Assembly: GCA_022822085.1 (NCBI GenBank)
Contig: JAJECK010000090.1
Coordinates: forward strand, 1 to 35,640
Direction of reading: 5' to 3'
From: Candidatus Poribacteria bacterium
Lineage (GTDB): Bacteria > Poribacteria > WGA-4E > WGA-3G
DNA: 35,640 bases
Shown here: piece after piece, positions 23,780 to 32,409 of the stretch
Position numbering within the stretch: the first letter of the stretch is position 1
How the letters are laid out: each line of letters opens with the position of its first letter
Translations under genes and position numbers: made by a program
The notes under the pieces: model-generated
What the model was told of the DNA's origin: nothing
The model's input: the letters and a program-made list of their open reading frames with translations, nothing else
Databases searched by the model: none

Positions 23780-23898
23780 CGAGGCAGGTTTCCCTCCTCC
23801 GCTGGCGAGGTTTCCTAACCTCGCCAAATTACCGATTTATTTTCTTAATCTTCATTAGGCATTCCCCGCCTCGCCAGCGATGGAGTGCACCTGCCTCG
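23780..23898. repeat. MITE-like nested palindromic element
   Basis: Ends are perfect 10-bp inverted repeats CGAGGCAGGT (23780-23789) and ACCTGCCTCG (23889-23898). Inside, GCTGGCGAGG (23801-23810) pairs with CCTCGCCAGC (23869-23878), and GGCGAGGTT/AACCTCGCC (23804-23825) forms its own hairpin. The inner half recurs nearly unchanged at 34373-34430. It has no coding capacity. Confidence 0.75.
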
Positions 23899-24024
23899 TC
23901 CGAATAGAAAAGGACCGAATAGGAAACCGCGCGAGAAAAGGATCGGATTTATGCGGTTAAATGTCTGTTGATTACTGCAGAAAATAGGAAACTTTAATCT
24001 ATTGTAGGCGTTAATAATTTTGTA

Positions 24025-25263
24025 ATGAATCCTAATCAAAAAATTGAAAAACTGACCACACTTCTCAATAAACATCATGAATATCGCGATACCTGCTTGA
24101 ATCTAATTGCCTCAGAGAATGTGCCTTCCGCGTTGGTAGAAGAGTTATTTGACGAAAAATTAGCACAGCGATACGGAAATTACAACGGGACTGACCTATA
24201 TAATCGGCATTATAAAGGCAATCGTTATATTGCTGAAATAGAAACATATACGCAGGAATTGGCGAAAGAATTATTCAATGCAGCGTTTGTGGATTTGCGT
24301 CCGTTATCTGGGAACATCGCTGGGATCGCAGCAATCTTTGCATTGGCCGACCCCGGTGATATTGCATTAGAGGTAGATAACGGTCACGGATATGCCAATA
24401 AACTGGCAACGTCACCGCTAAAGATAGACCTGCACTCTATTCCGGTCCCTTGGGATGGTGTCCGTTCAAATATTGACCTTGCAGCAACAATTAAACTGAT
24501 TGAGCAACACAAACCGAAAATCGTGAACATCGGTTCTGCTGTATTTCTTTTTCCGCAACCTGTCGCAGAACTTAAAAGCGCGATGCGTCAAGCAAATCCA
24601 GAGTCCTATCTAATTTACGATGCTGCACATGTAATTGGACTCATTGCAGGTGGACGTTTTCAATCACCGCTTGAAGAGGGCGCGGATGTTATTATTTCCA
24701 GCACACATAAAACGTTGGCAGGACCGCAAGGTGGTATGATCCTAACAAACGATGAATCTATTGCGGAACGAATTGCATCAACACTCTATCCATTACTGAT
24801 GAGCAATCATCACCTGAGTCGATTACCCGCGTTAGCAGGGACATTTGTGGAGTGGATGACGTGCGGTCCGGCGTATGCGGATGCAATCGTTACGAATGCA
24901 AAAGCGTTGGCACAAGCATTGTCGGATCGAGGTGTCCCCGGACTTGGTGCTGAACTCGGTTTCACAGAATCGCACACATTGATACCGATTGTAGACGCTT
25001 ATGGACAAGGCGGAGAACTTGCGGATCGACTGGAAAGTTGTCATATCATTGCAGGTGCTGCAAGTTTATCACCTGAAGTTGGTAGCTCTGGGTTGCGGCT
25101 TGGTGTGCAGGAGGTAACACGTTGGGGAATGACACCAAAGGACGCACCAGATATAGCAGATGTTATCGTTGATGCGCTTTCCGGTGAAGACCCCGAAAAG
25201 GTCAAACCAAAAGTGGCACGATTAGCCGCACGTTTTGATACAGTTCAGTTCACGTTAAAATGA
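24025..25263 (+). CDS. Serine hydroxymethyltransferase-like PLP enzyme
   Basis: A 412-residue fold-type I PLP enzyme close to GlyA, which moves the serine hydroxymethyl group to tetrahydrofolate. N-L-I-A-S-E-N (26-32) matches the SHMT L-I-A-S-E-N-F motif, Y-D-A-A-H (198-202) gives the PLP-binding Asp and His, and Lys229 in S-S-T-H-K-T is the Schiff-base lysine. It is divergent: the P-H-S-G block of standard GlyA is R-P-L-S-G (92-96), with Leu for His. It may be an SHMT paralog with another aldol-type substrate, and a standard glyA may exist elsewhere. The ATG lacks a good ribosome binding site. The gene stands alone, with a 106-bp gap before the first Rieske gene. Confidence 0.8.
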   Translation: MNPNQKIEKLTTLLNKHHEYRDTCLNLIASENVPSALVEELFDEKLAQRYGNYNGTDLYNRHYKGNRYIAEIETYTQELAKELFNAAFVDLRPLSGNIAGIAAIFALADPGDIALEVDNGHGYANKLATSPLKIDLHSIPVPWDGVRSNIDLAATIKLIEQHKPKIVNIGSAVFLFPQPVAELKSAMRQANPESYLIYDAAHVIGLIAGGRFQSPLEEGADVIISSTHKTLAGPQGGMILTNDESIAERIASTLYPLLMSNHHLSRLPALAGTFVEWMTCGPAYADAIVTNAKALAQALSDRGVPGLGAELGFTESHTLIPIVDAYGQGGELADRLESCHIIAGAASLSPEVGSSGLRLGVQEVTRWGMTPKDAPDIADVIVDALSGEDPEKVKPKVARLAARFDTVQFTLK

Positions 25264-25369
25264 ATTTATAATTTTTTATTTTATATTGTAAATCTGTTTT
25301 ACACCTCTACCAATTGTATGGGTAGTTGAAATCCTAACTGATAAACCTAAACTAAAAAGGAATAAAACT

Positions 25370-27106
25370 ATGCAAAATCAAACACCCGATTGGGTGAAGG
25401 TTGCAACATTAGCCGAAGTGCCTGAAGGCAAACCGAAGGCAATCAAGATGGGAGAAGGACGTAGTATTGCCCTCTTTAACGTTGATGGCAAGATTTATGC
25501 TACTGATAACCAGTGTCCGCACATGGGGTACCCATTGACCCGCGGCACAATCCGAAATGGTATTTTGACGTGTGATTGGCACCGCCGCAGTTTCGATTTA
25601 GAGGGTGGCGGTTGTTTCCACGTTGAATGTGATGATTTGAAGGTTTTTCCGGTGGATATCCGAGGCGAAGAGATTTGGATTGAACCTGGAGATATGATAT
25701 ATCGCCGTGCGGAAGAACACAAGCAACTGCTCCGCGAAGGTCTCTTGAGTGAAGACCGATGGACAATGTCCAAAGCAATCGCACTGTTACTTAAAGGGGG
25801 TGTCCCTGAAGAAGAGGTGATGGGCGCAATTCTTGAACACGTCGCCCGGCACATTCCCAGTGAACACGGGTCAGAAGGTGGGGAAGATGTCTCAAGACTC
25901 ATTAATGGCCTCAGAGTAGGCAGCCAGTATGAAGGTGAAGATAGACTGATCGCTGTGACTACCGCTGCATGTTCTGCTGCAGGTGAAGCACGTCAACGAC
26001 TTGAAGTCGTACCATTGCCGGAACCTGTCAGTTGGGAAAAGATTGAACGATGGGTACGCATCTTCTCTTATGAAGGACAAGCCGGACGCATTGAACGGTG
26101 CTTGTTCACTGCTTATCATAAAGGTGATGAAGACAAATTGCGTCCACTTATGTTTGAATGTGCTGTAGAACCCAACTTTATTGACAACCCGCAAATCCCA
26201 CTTTATGTGAGTTACCTTTCTGAAGTGGTTGATGAATTTGGATGGGATCGCACTGCGGACCTGTTTTTCTATCTGGGGGCAGACCTTATTGGGCATCATC
26301 CCGCTGATCCAGAACGGTATCGTAGAGATGCGATCAATCTGATGAGAGAGATGCTGCCGACTATTGAAAATGTTGCCTTAGAACGCACAAACAAATTTAA
26401 TGAAGATGCGTTTGTTGAAGCACTTACCAGTGTCGATCTCCAACGATCATTTGAGGAAGTTCAAGCGGTCCTGGTTGATGGTGTCAAGTTAGATAGAGTG
26501 ATTACTTCACTCGTCCTGCTTGCTGCAGATCGTATGGCGAATACACCTGTAAATGTAGATGCGGGTTGGTGGAACTTAACAATGGAACTTAACCTTGCGT
26601 CTGCTCTGAGAAGTGCACAACAGGTTGGTGGTAGCCTTGTCGCCGCAAAAGGTTTATTCCACGTTGCATGGCAAATCTTTGCTGATCGCTGGATCAATAT
26701 CACCTCACGACCGCTCAGTGAACCGCTGAGTGATGAAAAGTTGGATGTCGCTAATGAAGAAGAAGGCATCAAACGTATTATTGGAACAATTGAATCGCTC
26801 AATGTGCCAGATGTGGGACCGCAGGTGCTTGGTTACCTAAACGCTGGTTATTCAGGTGAGCGGTTGATTAAAGAGATCGGTCATTCTGTGCTGTGGGATG
26901 ATACGGGAAGTGAAGTGTTGCCGACATTACGCACCGTCCTTGAAGAATGGAAGCACGCCGATGGACATCCGGCACAACCTCAACTTCTTGTCGGTTTGGC
27001 ACGTTATGTTACGGATATCCGTTCCAATACAGATAACAAATCCGCCGCAACAACAGCGATGAATTTTGCTGAAGGAAGAACAACTATTGAGGTGTTTGAG
27101 GAGTAA
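25370..27106 (+). CDS. Rieske [2Fe-2S] domain fused to a large helical domain (copy 1)
   Basis: Residues 8-107 form a Rieske ferredoxin domain with both cluster motifs: Cys49-His51 (C-P-H-M-G-Y-P-L) and Cys68-His71 (C-D-W-H). It lacks the extra disulfide cysteines of cytochrome bc1 Rieske proteins, so a low-potential ferredoxin-like centre is likely. The remaining 460 residues are mostly helical and I do not recognise them. Blocks shared with the paralog at 29164 include A-D-R-M-A-N-T-P-V-N, G-W-W-N-L and V-G-L-A-R-Y-V-T-D. No signal peptide is seen, so it is probably cytoplasmic. AAGGAA precedes the ATG. The ankyrin gene follows after 6 nt, with its ribosome binding site inside this gene's end. 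It may be an oxygenase or reductase component. Confidence 0.8.
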   Translation: MQNQTPDWVKVATLAEVPEGKPKAIKMGEGRSIALFNVDGKIYATDNQCPHMGYPLTRGTIRNGILTCDWHRRSFDLEGGGCFHVECDDLKVFPVDIRGEEIWIEPGDMIYRRAEEHKQLLREGLLSEDRWTMSKAIALLLKGGVPEEEVMGAILEHVARHIPSEHGSEGGEDVSRLINGLRVGSQYEGEDRLIAVTTAACSAAGEARQRLEVVPLPEPVSWEKIERWVRIFSYEGQAGRIERCLFTAYHKGDEDKLRPLMFECAVEPNFIDNPQIPLYVSYLSEVVDEFGWDRTADLFFYLGADLIGHHPADPERYRRDAINLMREMLPTIENVALERTNKFNEDAFVEALTSVDLQRSFEEVQAVLVDGVKLDRVITSLVLLAADRMANTPVNVDAGWWNLTMELNLASALRSAQQVGGSLVAAKGLFHVAWQIFADRWINITSRPLSEPLSDEKLDVANEEEGIKRIIGTIESLNVPDVGPQVLGYLNAGYSGERLIKEIGHSVLWDDTGSEVLPTLRTVLEEWKHADGHPAQPQLLVGLARYVTDIRSNTDNKSAATTAMNFAEGRTTIEVFEE

Positions 27107-27112
27107 TTTCTG

Positions 27113-28402
27113 ATGAGTCAAAGCGGTTGGCACTTGCAGCGAACAGCATTTATTGATGCAGTGAATAATGGGCACGCGGATCAGGTAAAATCTTTGTTGG
27201 CAAATAACAGTGAACTAAAAACCTACATTGATGCCCCTTGGTTCTCCTTTGATGCTCCAGCAATTGTCCACGCAGCCGGCAGAGGTGATCGTCCGCTCAT
27301 TGATGTGCTGCTGGATGCAGGTGCGAACATTGATGTCAAAAGTTCTTGGTGGGCAGGTGGTACGTCAGCATTAATGCACGCAACAGGTTCGATGCTCCGT
27401 TACAATAAGGAAATAGCGGAACATCTAATTGAACGCGGTGCAACAGTTGATGCACATGCTGCTGCCGGATTAGACATGCTTGATAAACTTGAAGCGTTGA
27501 TAAGTGATAATCCGGATAGTGTTAATCAATTAGGTAGTGACGGCATGGCTCCGCTGCATTTCTCTGCTACACCTCGAATCGCAGAACTACTCCTGAAACA
27601 TGGTGCCGACATCAATTTACGCGATCGTGACCATAATGGAACTGCTGCGCAATGGACAATGAGTAGACGTCCAGAGGTATGCAAATATCTACTTGAACAG
27701 GGTGCCGAAGCCGATGTTGTTGTCTATTGTGCAATGGGTGATGTTGAACGAGCAAGAGAGCAATTTCAAAAGAATCCTGATCTTCTCAGACTTCGGATTA
27801 ATGTAAAAGCTCCGGAAGGTTACATTATACTCTCGGACAACGCATCCAAGGTAAATGCTGAGCAGAAAAATGAAGTTCCGGGTGGACACGTCTATGCGTA
27901 TCAGGTCGGACCAACCATGCCGCTACTTGAGATGGCACTGATGTATAAGCAGCCATCAATCGTTGATCTGCTTATAGATTTAGGTTATGAGATCAACTTA
28001 CGTGATTGGTATATGCTTGTTGGTCAGGGACCTAAGCGATTTGATCGATTGCTGAAAGGTTTCATAGCAAAAGGTCGGGATATCAACGCGCATCAAAAGC
28101 ATAGACGTGGTATGTGGACACCGTTACATTGGGTCGCACAACGCGGCCTGACAGCCGGTGTTGCTACTTTATTGGAAAATGGTGCTAATCCAAATGTGAC
28201 GGATGATAAAGGACAGACACCGTTGCACTTTATCGCACAGAAGGGGGTTGGCAAAAACCAAGCTGCGTTATTGATTGAGCACGGCGCGGATGTCAATGCC
28301 CGGGATGATGCTGGACTAACGCCACTTGATTATGCAAGGAAGGCGAAGCGGAAATCGGTTTTAGATTACCTTGACAATTTAGGGGCAAAAAGCGGTAAGT
28401 AA
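27113..28402 (+). CDS. Ankyrin repeat protein (copy 1)
   Basis: A 429-residue protein with about seven ankyrin repeats in two blocks (about 10-200 and 265-425). Typical units read A-I-V-H-A-A-G-R-G-D, V-L-L-D-A-G-A-N-I-D, L-L-K-H-G-A-D-I-N-L-R-D, T-P-L-H-W-V-A-Q-R-G and L-I-E-H-G-A-D-V-N-A-R-D. A less regular stretch in between may hold a different fold. No export signal is seen. GAGGAG at the end of the Rieske gene serves as ribosome binding site, so the two are co-translated. Ankyrin proteins bind partners; here the obvious candidate is the Rieske fusion. Confidence 0.88.
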   Translation: MSQSGWHLQRTAFIDAVNNGHADQVKSLLANNSELKTYIDAPWFSFDAPAIVHAAGRGDRPLIDVLLDAGANIDVKSSWWAGGTSALMHATGSMLRYNKEIAEHLIERGATVDAHAAAGLDMLDKLEALISDNPDSVNQLGSDGMAPLHFSATPRIAELLLKHGADINLRDRDHNGTAAQWTMSRRPEVCKYLLEQGAEADVVVYCAMGDVERAREQFQKNPDLLRLRINVKAPEGYIILSDNASKVNAEQKNEVPGGHVYAYQVGPTMPLLEMALMYKQPSIVDLLIDLGYEINLRDWYMLVGQGPKRFDRLLKGFIAKGRDINAHQKHRRGMWTPLHWVAQRGLTAGVATLLENGANPNVTDDKGQTPLHFIAQKGVGKNQAALLIEHGADVNARDDAGLTPLDYARKAKRKSVLDYLDNLGAKSGK

Positions 28403-28464
28403 CTGGGACCTGCTTAAATATCTATTCAGCGTATTTTGGGTTAATTAAATGTTCGGAGTTTTTT

Positions 28465-29025
28465 ATGCAATACGATAATAATTCACCTTTCTATAGATTA
28501 CTCGCTACGAAATATAAGCAAGAAGGGGAAGTGTTAGGCATTGCGATTGTTGAAGCACATCCAGAAATTGCAAAACTCGCCTGGCCTGGACCGGATGAAA
28601 AAGGACAACCTTTTGTTAAAGGCAGTACCGCATTGCATTATGCTGCCAATGATGGTAAAGACCAACTTGTGCTTAAACTTATTGAATGCGGTTCGGATGT
28701 CAATGCAAGTAATGCAAATTGGTACCGATCAGTGCTTTCTTGGGCAGCTAACAATGCACAGACTTCAACGATACGCTTACTTCTTGCAAATGAAGCAGAG
28801 CCTACGTCTTTAGATGCAGTTCATGCCGCTGCGTTTGGCGGCTCTTCATGTGGTGAAGGTCGAGAAAAAGAATACGCTGAAACACTGCAAATACTGATTG
28901 ACGCTGGTGCCGATATGAATGACCGACGTCATTATCAGAACCAAACCCCACTTGGCATTGCATTAAAGAGTGGCAACAAAGGGGCAATTGAATATCTGCA
29001 GAGCATCAATGCAGCGGAAGTATAG
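28465..29025 (+). CDS. Ankyrin repeat protein (copy 2)
   Basis: A 186-residue protein with about four ankyrin repeats: T-A-L-H-Y-A-A-N-D-G-K, L-I-E-C-G-S-D-V-N-A-S, L-S-W-A-A-N-N-A-Q and L-I-D-A-G-A-D-M-N-D-R. CGGAG lies 6 nt upstream of the ATG. It follows the first ankyrin gene by 62 nt and precedes the second Rieske fusion, so it probably belongs to the same module. No signal peptide is seen. Confidence 0.85.
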   Translation: MQYDNNSPFYRLLATKYKQEGEVLGIAIVEAHPEIAKLAWPGPDEKGQPFVKGSTALHYAANDGKDQLVLKLIECGSDVNASNANWYRSVLSWAANNAQTSTIRLLLANEAEPTSLDAVHAAAFGGSSCGEGREKEYAETLQILIDAGADMNDRRHYQNQTPLGIALKSGNKGAIEYLQSINAAEV

Positions 29026-29030
29026 AATAA

Positions 29031-29085
29031 ACCGAATTTATCGGTGCACCTAACAGGGTGTAAGTTCGGTGGAACCGAGTGAACT
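29031..29085 (+). promoter_or_regulatory. Structured leader or terminator before the second Rieske gene
   Basis: ACCGAA (29031-29036) can pair with TTCGGT (29065-29070), with CACC/GGTG inside. TTCGGT can instead pair with ACCGAG (29074-29079). Two exclusive hairpins could act as an attenuator or end the ankyrin transcript. There is no T-run. The evidence is weak. Confidence 0.25.
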
Positions 29086-29163
29086 CAAGAGATTAAATTT
29101 ATTAGATTATGTATTATTCTCGGTAAGAGCATCTGTCTCGGACCGATATAGGAGATAAACACA

Positions 29164-30912
29164 ATGTTATCAGAAAATGGAAATTACGTAAAGGTCGCTG
29201 CCCGAAGTGATATTGCAGAGGGTAAGCCGAGGGCAGTCAGAGTTGAAGGTCATAGTATTGCCCTCTTTGAACATGAAGGAAATGTCTACGCTACAGACAA
29301 CCAGTGTCCGCACATGGGATATCCACTTATAAGAGGGCATGTCAAGAGAGGTGTTCTGGCGTGTGACTGGCACGGTTGGAGTTATGACATGGAAGGCGGT
29401 GGGTGTTTCACTGGTGGTTGTGATGATCTTGCCACGTTCCCCGTTGAAGTCCGAAATGGCGACATCTATATAGATGTAGAAAAAGGTGGAAAAAAACGGG
29501 ATGATGCGCATTTTCTATTGTTAAAAGAGGGATTATTCTCGCACGATAGTTGGACGCTTTCTAAAGCAATTGCCATTATGTTAGCAAAAGGTGTCTCAGA
29601 AGAAGAGACCTTAGAGATTATGGTGAAACACATGGTGCGTCATATTACAACAGCTGAAGGATTTCGAAGCGGTGGAGGTCGTGTTGCAACACTGATGCAC
29701 GGAATCAAGGTCGCGCACATGTACGAATCAGACGACCGACTTATTCCTTTGATGATGGCTGCGACGCATGCTGCAGGTGGACATAATGATCGTCCTGACC
29801 GCAGACCGCTTCCACCCCCAGTGGATTGGGAAAAACTTGAAAATTGGATTAGAGTTTTTACTTATGACAAAGAGTGGGAAGGTATCGAAAAGTGTCTTAT
29901 CACAGCGAGAGAATTAGGTGGACATGAGGATAAATTCATACCGCTCTTCTTGGATTGTGCGTCTCAATGGTTCTTTCTCAGCAGTTCCAGAAATCTCATC
30001 GACCTATGCCATCTTGCCGAATTACTTGAAAAATGGGGTTGGGAATTGACTGGGGAGTTGGTGTGCAACCTCGGCGCAAAGATACTTGGACAAGGGCGCG
30101 GTAGACCCGGTGAACGGCTTCGTGAAGCACTGCAAAAACTGGAAGAAATAGATCCTATCTTTGATGACCTTCCGCAGGTGAAATCACCTGATTCAGATGT
30201 TGGCTTTGACGAAGATGAATTATCCGCTGCTTTGGTTAGTGGGGATATAGACACAATTTTTGACGCGCTAACAAAAGTGCTCACAGCTGGGGCTTCTATA
30301 GACAAGATTGCTACAACTATGGTCATGACCTCTGCTGATAGGATGGCAAGAACACCTGTTAACATGAGTCCCGGTTGGTGGGATTTACAAGAAGAGATGG
30401 AATTAGCAGCCAACATCAGAAAAGTCCTCCGTTTTGGTGGCACTAAAATTGCCGCAAGAGCACTCTACCACTGTGGATGGAGGTTCTACTCAAACCGTTG
30501 GCTAAACATACGTCATCAACCGATTTCAGAGGCGAGAACGACTTCAACTGCTAAAGTCCTTGATGAAGATATAGCACTCGACGCAATTATTGATGGGATT
30601 GAATCCGTCCGTATCCAAGAGATCGGTCGACAGACTCGCGAATATCTGAACTCAGGATGCTCTGCAGAAAAATTGATGGCTGAAATGGGGCAATGTATCC
30701 TAAAGGATGATAACGGTGATAACCTTCTCAGCACAATTCACATTGTGGATAGAGAGTGGCATTACTGTGAAAACCATCCCGCAAGAAATCAACTGATTGT
30801 TGGATTAGCACGATGGGCAACGGATGTCCGCAGAAACGCAGGAAACGATTCGGCTGTTCAAACTGCACACCGTTTCGCCAAAGGTGAAACCGCTACGGAA
30901 CTCTACGAGTAA
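29164..30912 (+). CDS. Rieske [2Fe-2S] domain fused to a large helical domain (copy 2)
   Basis: A 582-residue paralog of the gene at 25370, similar over its full length. Cluster ligands are Cys48-His50 (C-P-H-M-G-Y-P-L) and Cys67-His70 (C-D-W-H-G-W-S-Y), the latter closer to the usual C-x-W-H-G-W motif of Rieske oxygenases than copy 1. The helical C-terminal domain (about 110-582) keeps A-D-R-M-A-R-T-P-V-N, G-W-W-D-L, N-R-W-L-N-I-R-H-Q-P-I-S-E and V-G-L-A-R-W-A-T-D. No Rieske-oxygenase mononuclear iron domain is recognised. TAGGAGA lies 8 nt before the ATG. A strong hairpin follows the stop. The retained pair with two ankyrin genes suggests related but distinct roles. Confidence 0.8.
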   Translation: MLSENGNYVKVAARSDIAEGKPRAVRVEGHSIALFEHEGNVYATDNQCPHMGYPLIRGHVKRGVLACDWHGWSYDMEGGGCFTGGCDDLATFPVEVRNGDIYIDVEKGGKKRDDAHFLLLKEGLFSHDSWTLSKAIAIMLAKGVSEEETLEIMVKHMVRHITTAEGFRSGGGRVATLMHGIKVAHMYESDDRLIPLMMAATHAAGGHNDRPDRRPLPPPVDWEKLENWIRVFTYDKEWEGIEKCLITARELGGHEDKFIPLFLDCASQWFFLSSSRNLIDLCHLAELLEKWGWELTGELVCNLGAKILGQGRGRPGERLREALQKLEEIDPIFDDLPQVKSPDSDVGFDEDELSAALVSGDIDTIFDALTKVLTAGASIDKIATTMVMTSADRMARTPVNMSPGWWDLQEEMELAANIRKVLRFGGTKIAARALYHCGWRFYSNRWLNIRHQPISEARTTSTAKVLDEDIALDAIIDGIESVRIQEIGRQTREYLNSGCSAEKLMAEMGQCILKDDNGDNLLSTIHIVDREWHYCENHPARNQLIVGLARWATDVRRNAGNDSAVQTAHRFAKGETATELYE

Positions 30913-30929
30913 CACAATTACCCACTATT

Positions 30930-30973
30930 GTAGGGCAAGGTTTTGTGCCTTGCCCTACTTTGCTTATTTTTAG
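30930..30973 (+). terminator. Probable terminator after the second Rieske gene
   Basis: GTAGGGCAAGG (30930-30940) and CCTTGCCCTAC (30948-30958) form a perfect 11-bp stem with a 7-nt loop, followed by a T-rich tract (TTTGCTTATTTTT). The stem begins 17 nt past the stop codon. Confidence 0.65.
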
Positions 30974-30980
30974 AGCGTAT

Positions 30981-31104
30981 CTCATAAATCACTTGTAGGG
31001 GCGGGGTCTCCCCGCCCGTTTAGAAGAATTCTTTCTTATAGGGACGAGGTAACCTCGCCGTAACCTCGCCCGGACGATGAAGGTGTCATATTATGATTTA
31101 TGAG
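30981..31104. repeat. MITE-like element with 11-bp terminal inverted repeats
   Basis: CTCATAAATCA (30981-30991) and TGATTTATGAG (31094-31104) are perfect inverted repeats 124 bp apart. Inside are the hairpin GGGCGGGG-TCT-CCCCGCCC (about 30999-31018) and GACGAGGTAACCTCGCCG, related to the GGCGAGGT palindromes elsewhere in the window. It has no coding capacity. Confidence 0.6.
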
Positions 31105-31152
31105 CCATACTGTAGTTGGATCACCCCTCTTGTCCCTACCAAAGGAGAATAA

Positions 31153-32262
31153 ATGATAATAGCAAAAACGTCTATTCTCATATACATCACTTTTGCGCTC
31201 TCTGTGCTGGGATGCAGCCGTGATATAACATCAAATGTTATCAGCACATCTGAACCGAAAACCTATACAGCCGATGAATTAGACATGGCACAACGAAAAA
31301 ACGTGATCTATGCTGAAGCATATATCACCTCGGACGGTCAGGTTTACACTACACCCGGCGCGCACGTTGCTGACCGGCAATTGCAATATAGGTCTAACGA
31401 AACCCGCACTTTGTCGGTTTCAGGCTGGGAAGTTGTCTATGTTTCTGGGTTAACAGAAGCTATTTACGATACCCCACCAGCGAACGATAAGATATATCAT
31501 ACTGCCATAGGCGATAGTTCTTGGGGACCTGGAATTTATATATATCAGCGTCCAAAGGAGTCAGACACCGCAATTATTAAGAAGTCTAGTACTTTTCGTC
31601 CTATTGTAGAATTACAAGGCACACAGGCAGCCCTCAACGTCCTTTTACGGATGTATATTGAGCAGAACGAACTACCCGATTACTATTTCTCTGGGATTGG
31701 AGGACCTAACGTTAGTGGCGATACCGACATTATAACAGACGACTATTTGATAGGTCACCTATTAACCACCCAGCTTCCTGAACCCGTTCACCCTACCCCG
31801 CAAGAAGGGGCACAATGGATAATGGATAGGGTCAATGAGAGAAGAACAAAGGCATACAACGATGCGAAAGCAGCAGACGACTTTACAACTTTGCCTGATG
31901 CTTCTGATGAAATCTTCAAAGAGGTTATCCTTGGGTTTGGATTCGAAGAAAAGGGTTTCGCAATGAAGTTAATAACAATATGGGAGGAAACTTTGTTTGC
32001 TCGCCATCAGGCAGGTGTAATAGATGATGCTGCTGCTGTCGAAAAGTATAACAATTTCCGTACTATCTACCACGAAAAATTGGAAGCGGAGCGGGGAGAA
32101 CCCTATTTTGAGTACATCCGCGCCTATGATAATATCATTTCCGAGTATTTACGGATCGCCCTTGAATTGGAAGGATTGGTATCTAAGGAAGAGCGTATTG
32201 AACGTTTTAGAGAATCTATGATGCAGGGAAAAACAGATATAATTTATCCTGAAGGTTTTTGA
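31153..32262 (+). CDS. Lipoprotein of unknown function
   Basis: A 369-residue protein with a type II signal peptide ending in the lipobox L-S-V-L-G-C (Cys21), so it should be lipid-anchored in the cell envelope. The middle is beta-rich (Y-I-T-S-D-G-Q-V-Y-T-T-P-G and on) and the C-terminal third (about 215-369) is helical and charged. I recognise no family. AAAGGAG lies 6 nt before the ATG. It follows the MITE-like element and is followed by 147 bp without genes. Confidence 0.65.
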   Translation: MIIAKTSILIYITFALSVLGCSRDITSNVISTSEPKTYTADELDMAQRKNVIYAEAYITSDGQVYTTPGAHVADRQLQYRSNETRTLSVSGWEVVYVSGLTEAIYDTPPANDKIYHTAIGDSSWGPGIYIYQRPKESDTAIIKKSSTFRPIVELQGTQAALNVLLRMYIEQNELPDYYFSGIGGPNVSGDTDIITDDYLIGHLLTTQLPEPVHPTPQEGAQWIMDRVNERRTKAYNDAKAADDFTTLPDASDEIFKEVILGFGFEEKGFAMKLITIWEETLFARHQAGVIDDAAAVEKYNNFRTIYHEKLEAERGEPYFEYIRAYDNIISEYLRIALELEGLVSKEERIERFRESMMQGKTDIIYPEGF

Positions 32263-32409
32263 TCGCCATGGCTTGTGTTCAAGCTGGGTCTTGAAAATGG
32301 CTTAGACTTGCTGACAACGAGCAATCGACGCGTCAAGTCAACACATATTGGTTTGGCCTCCACTCAAACTAACCTTTAACATAAAATTGTAACCTACTCC
32401 CGTTAACAA

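Noticed and set aside
23845-24078. Minus-strand 77-codon open frame across the MITE-like element
   Set aside because: It is made largely of palindromic repeat sequence and runs into the SHMT-like gene on the other strand.
29041-29090. tRNA-like or riboswitch-like fold (GGTGCACC...TTCGGTGG)
   Set aside because: No cloverleaf arms or anticodon loop can be built; only short competing hairpins.
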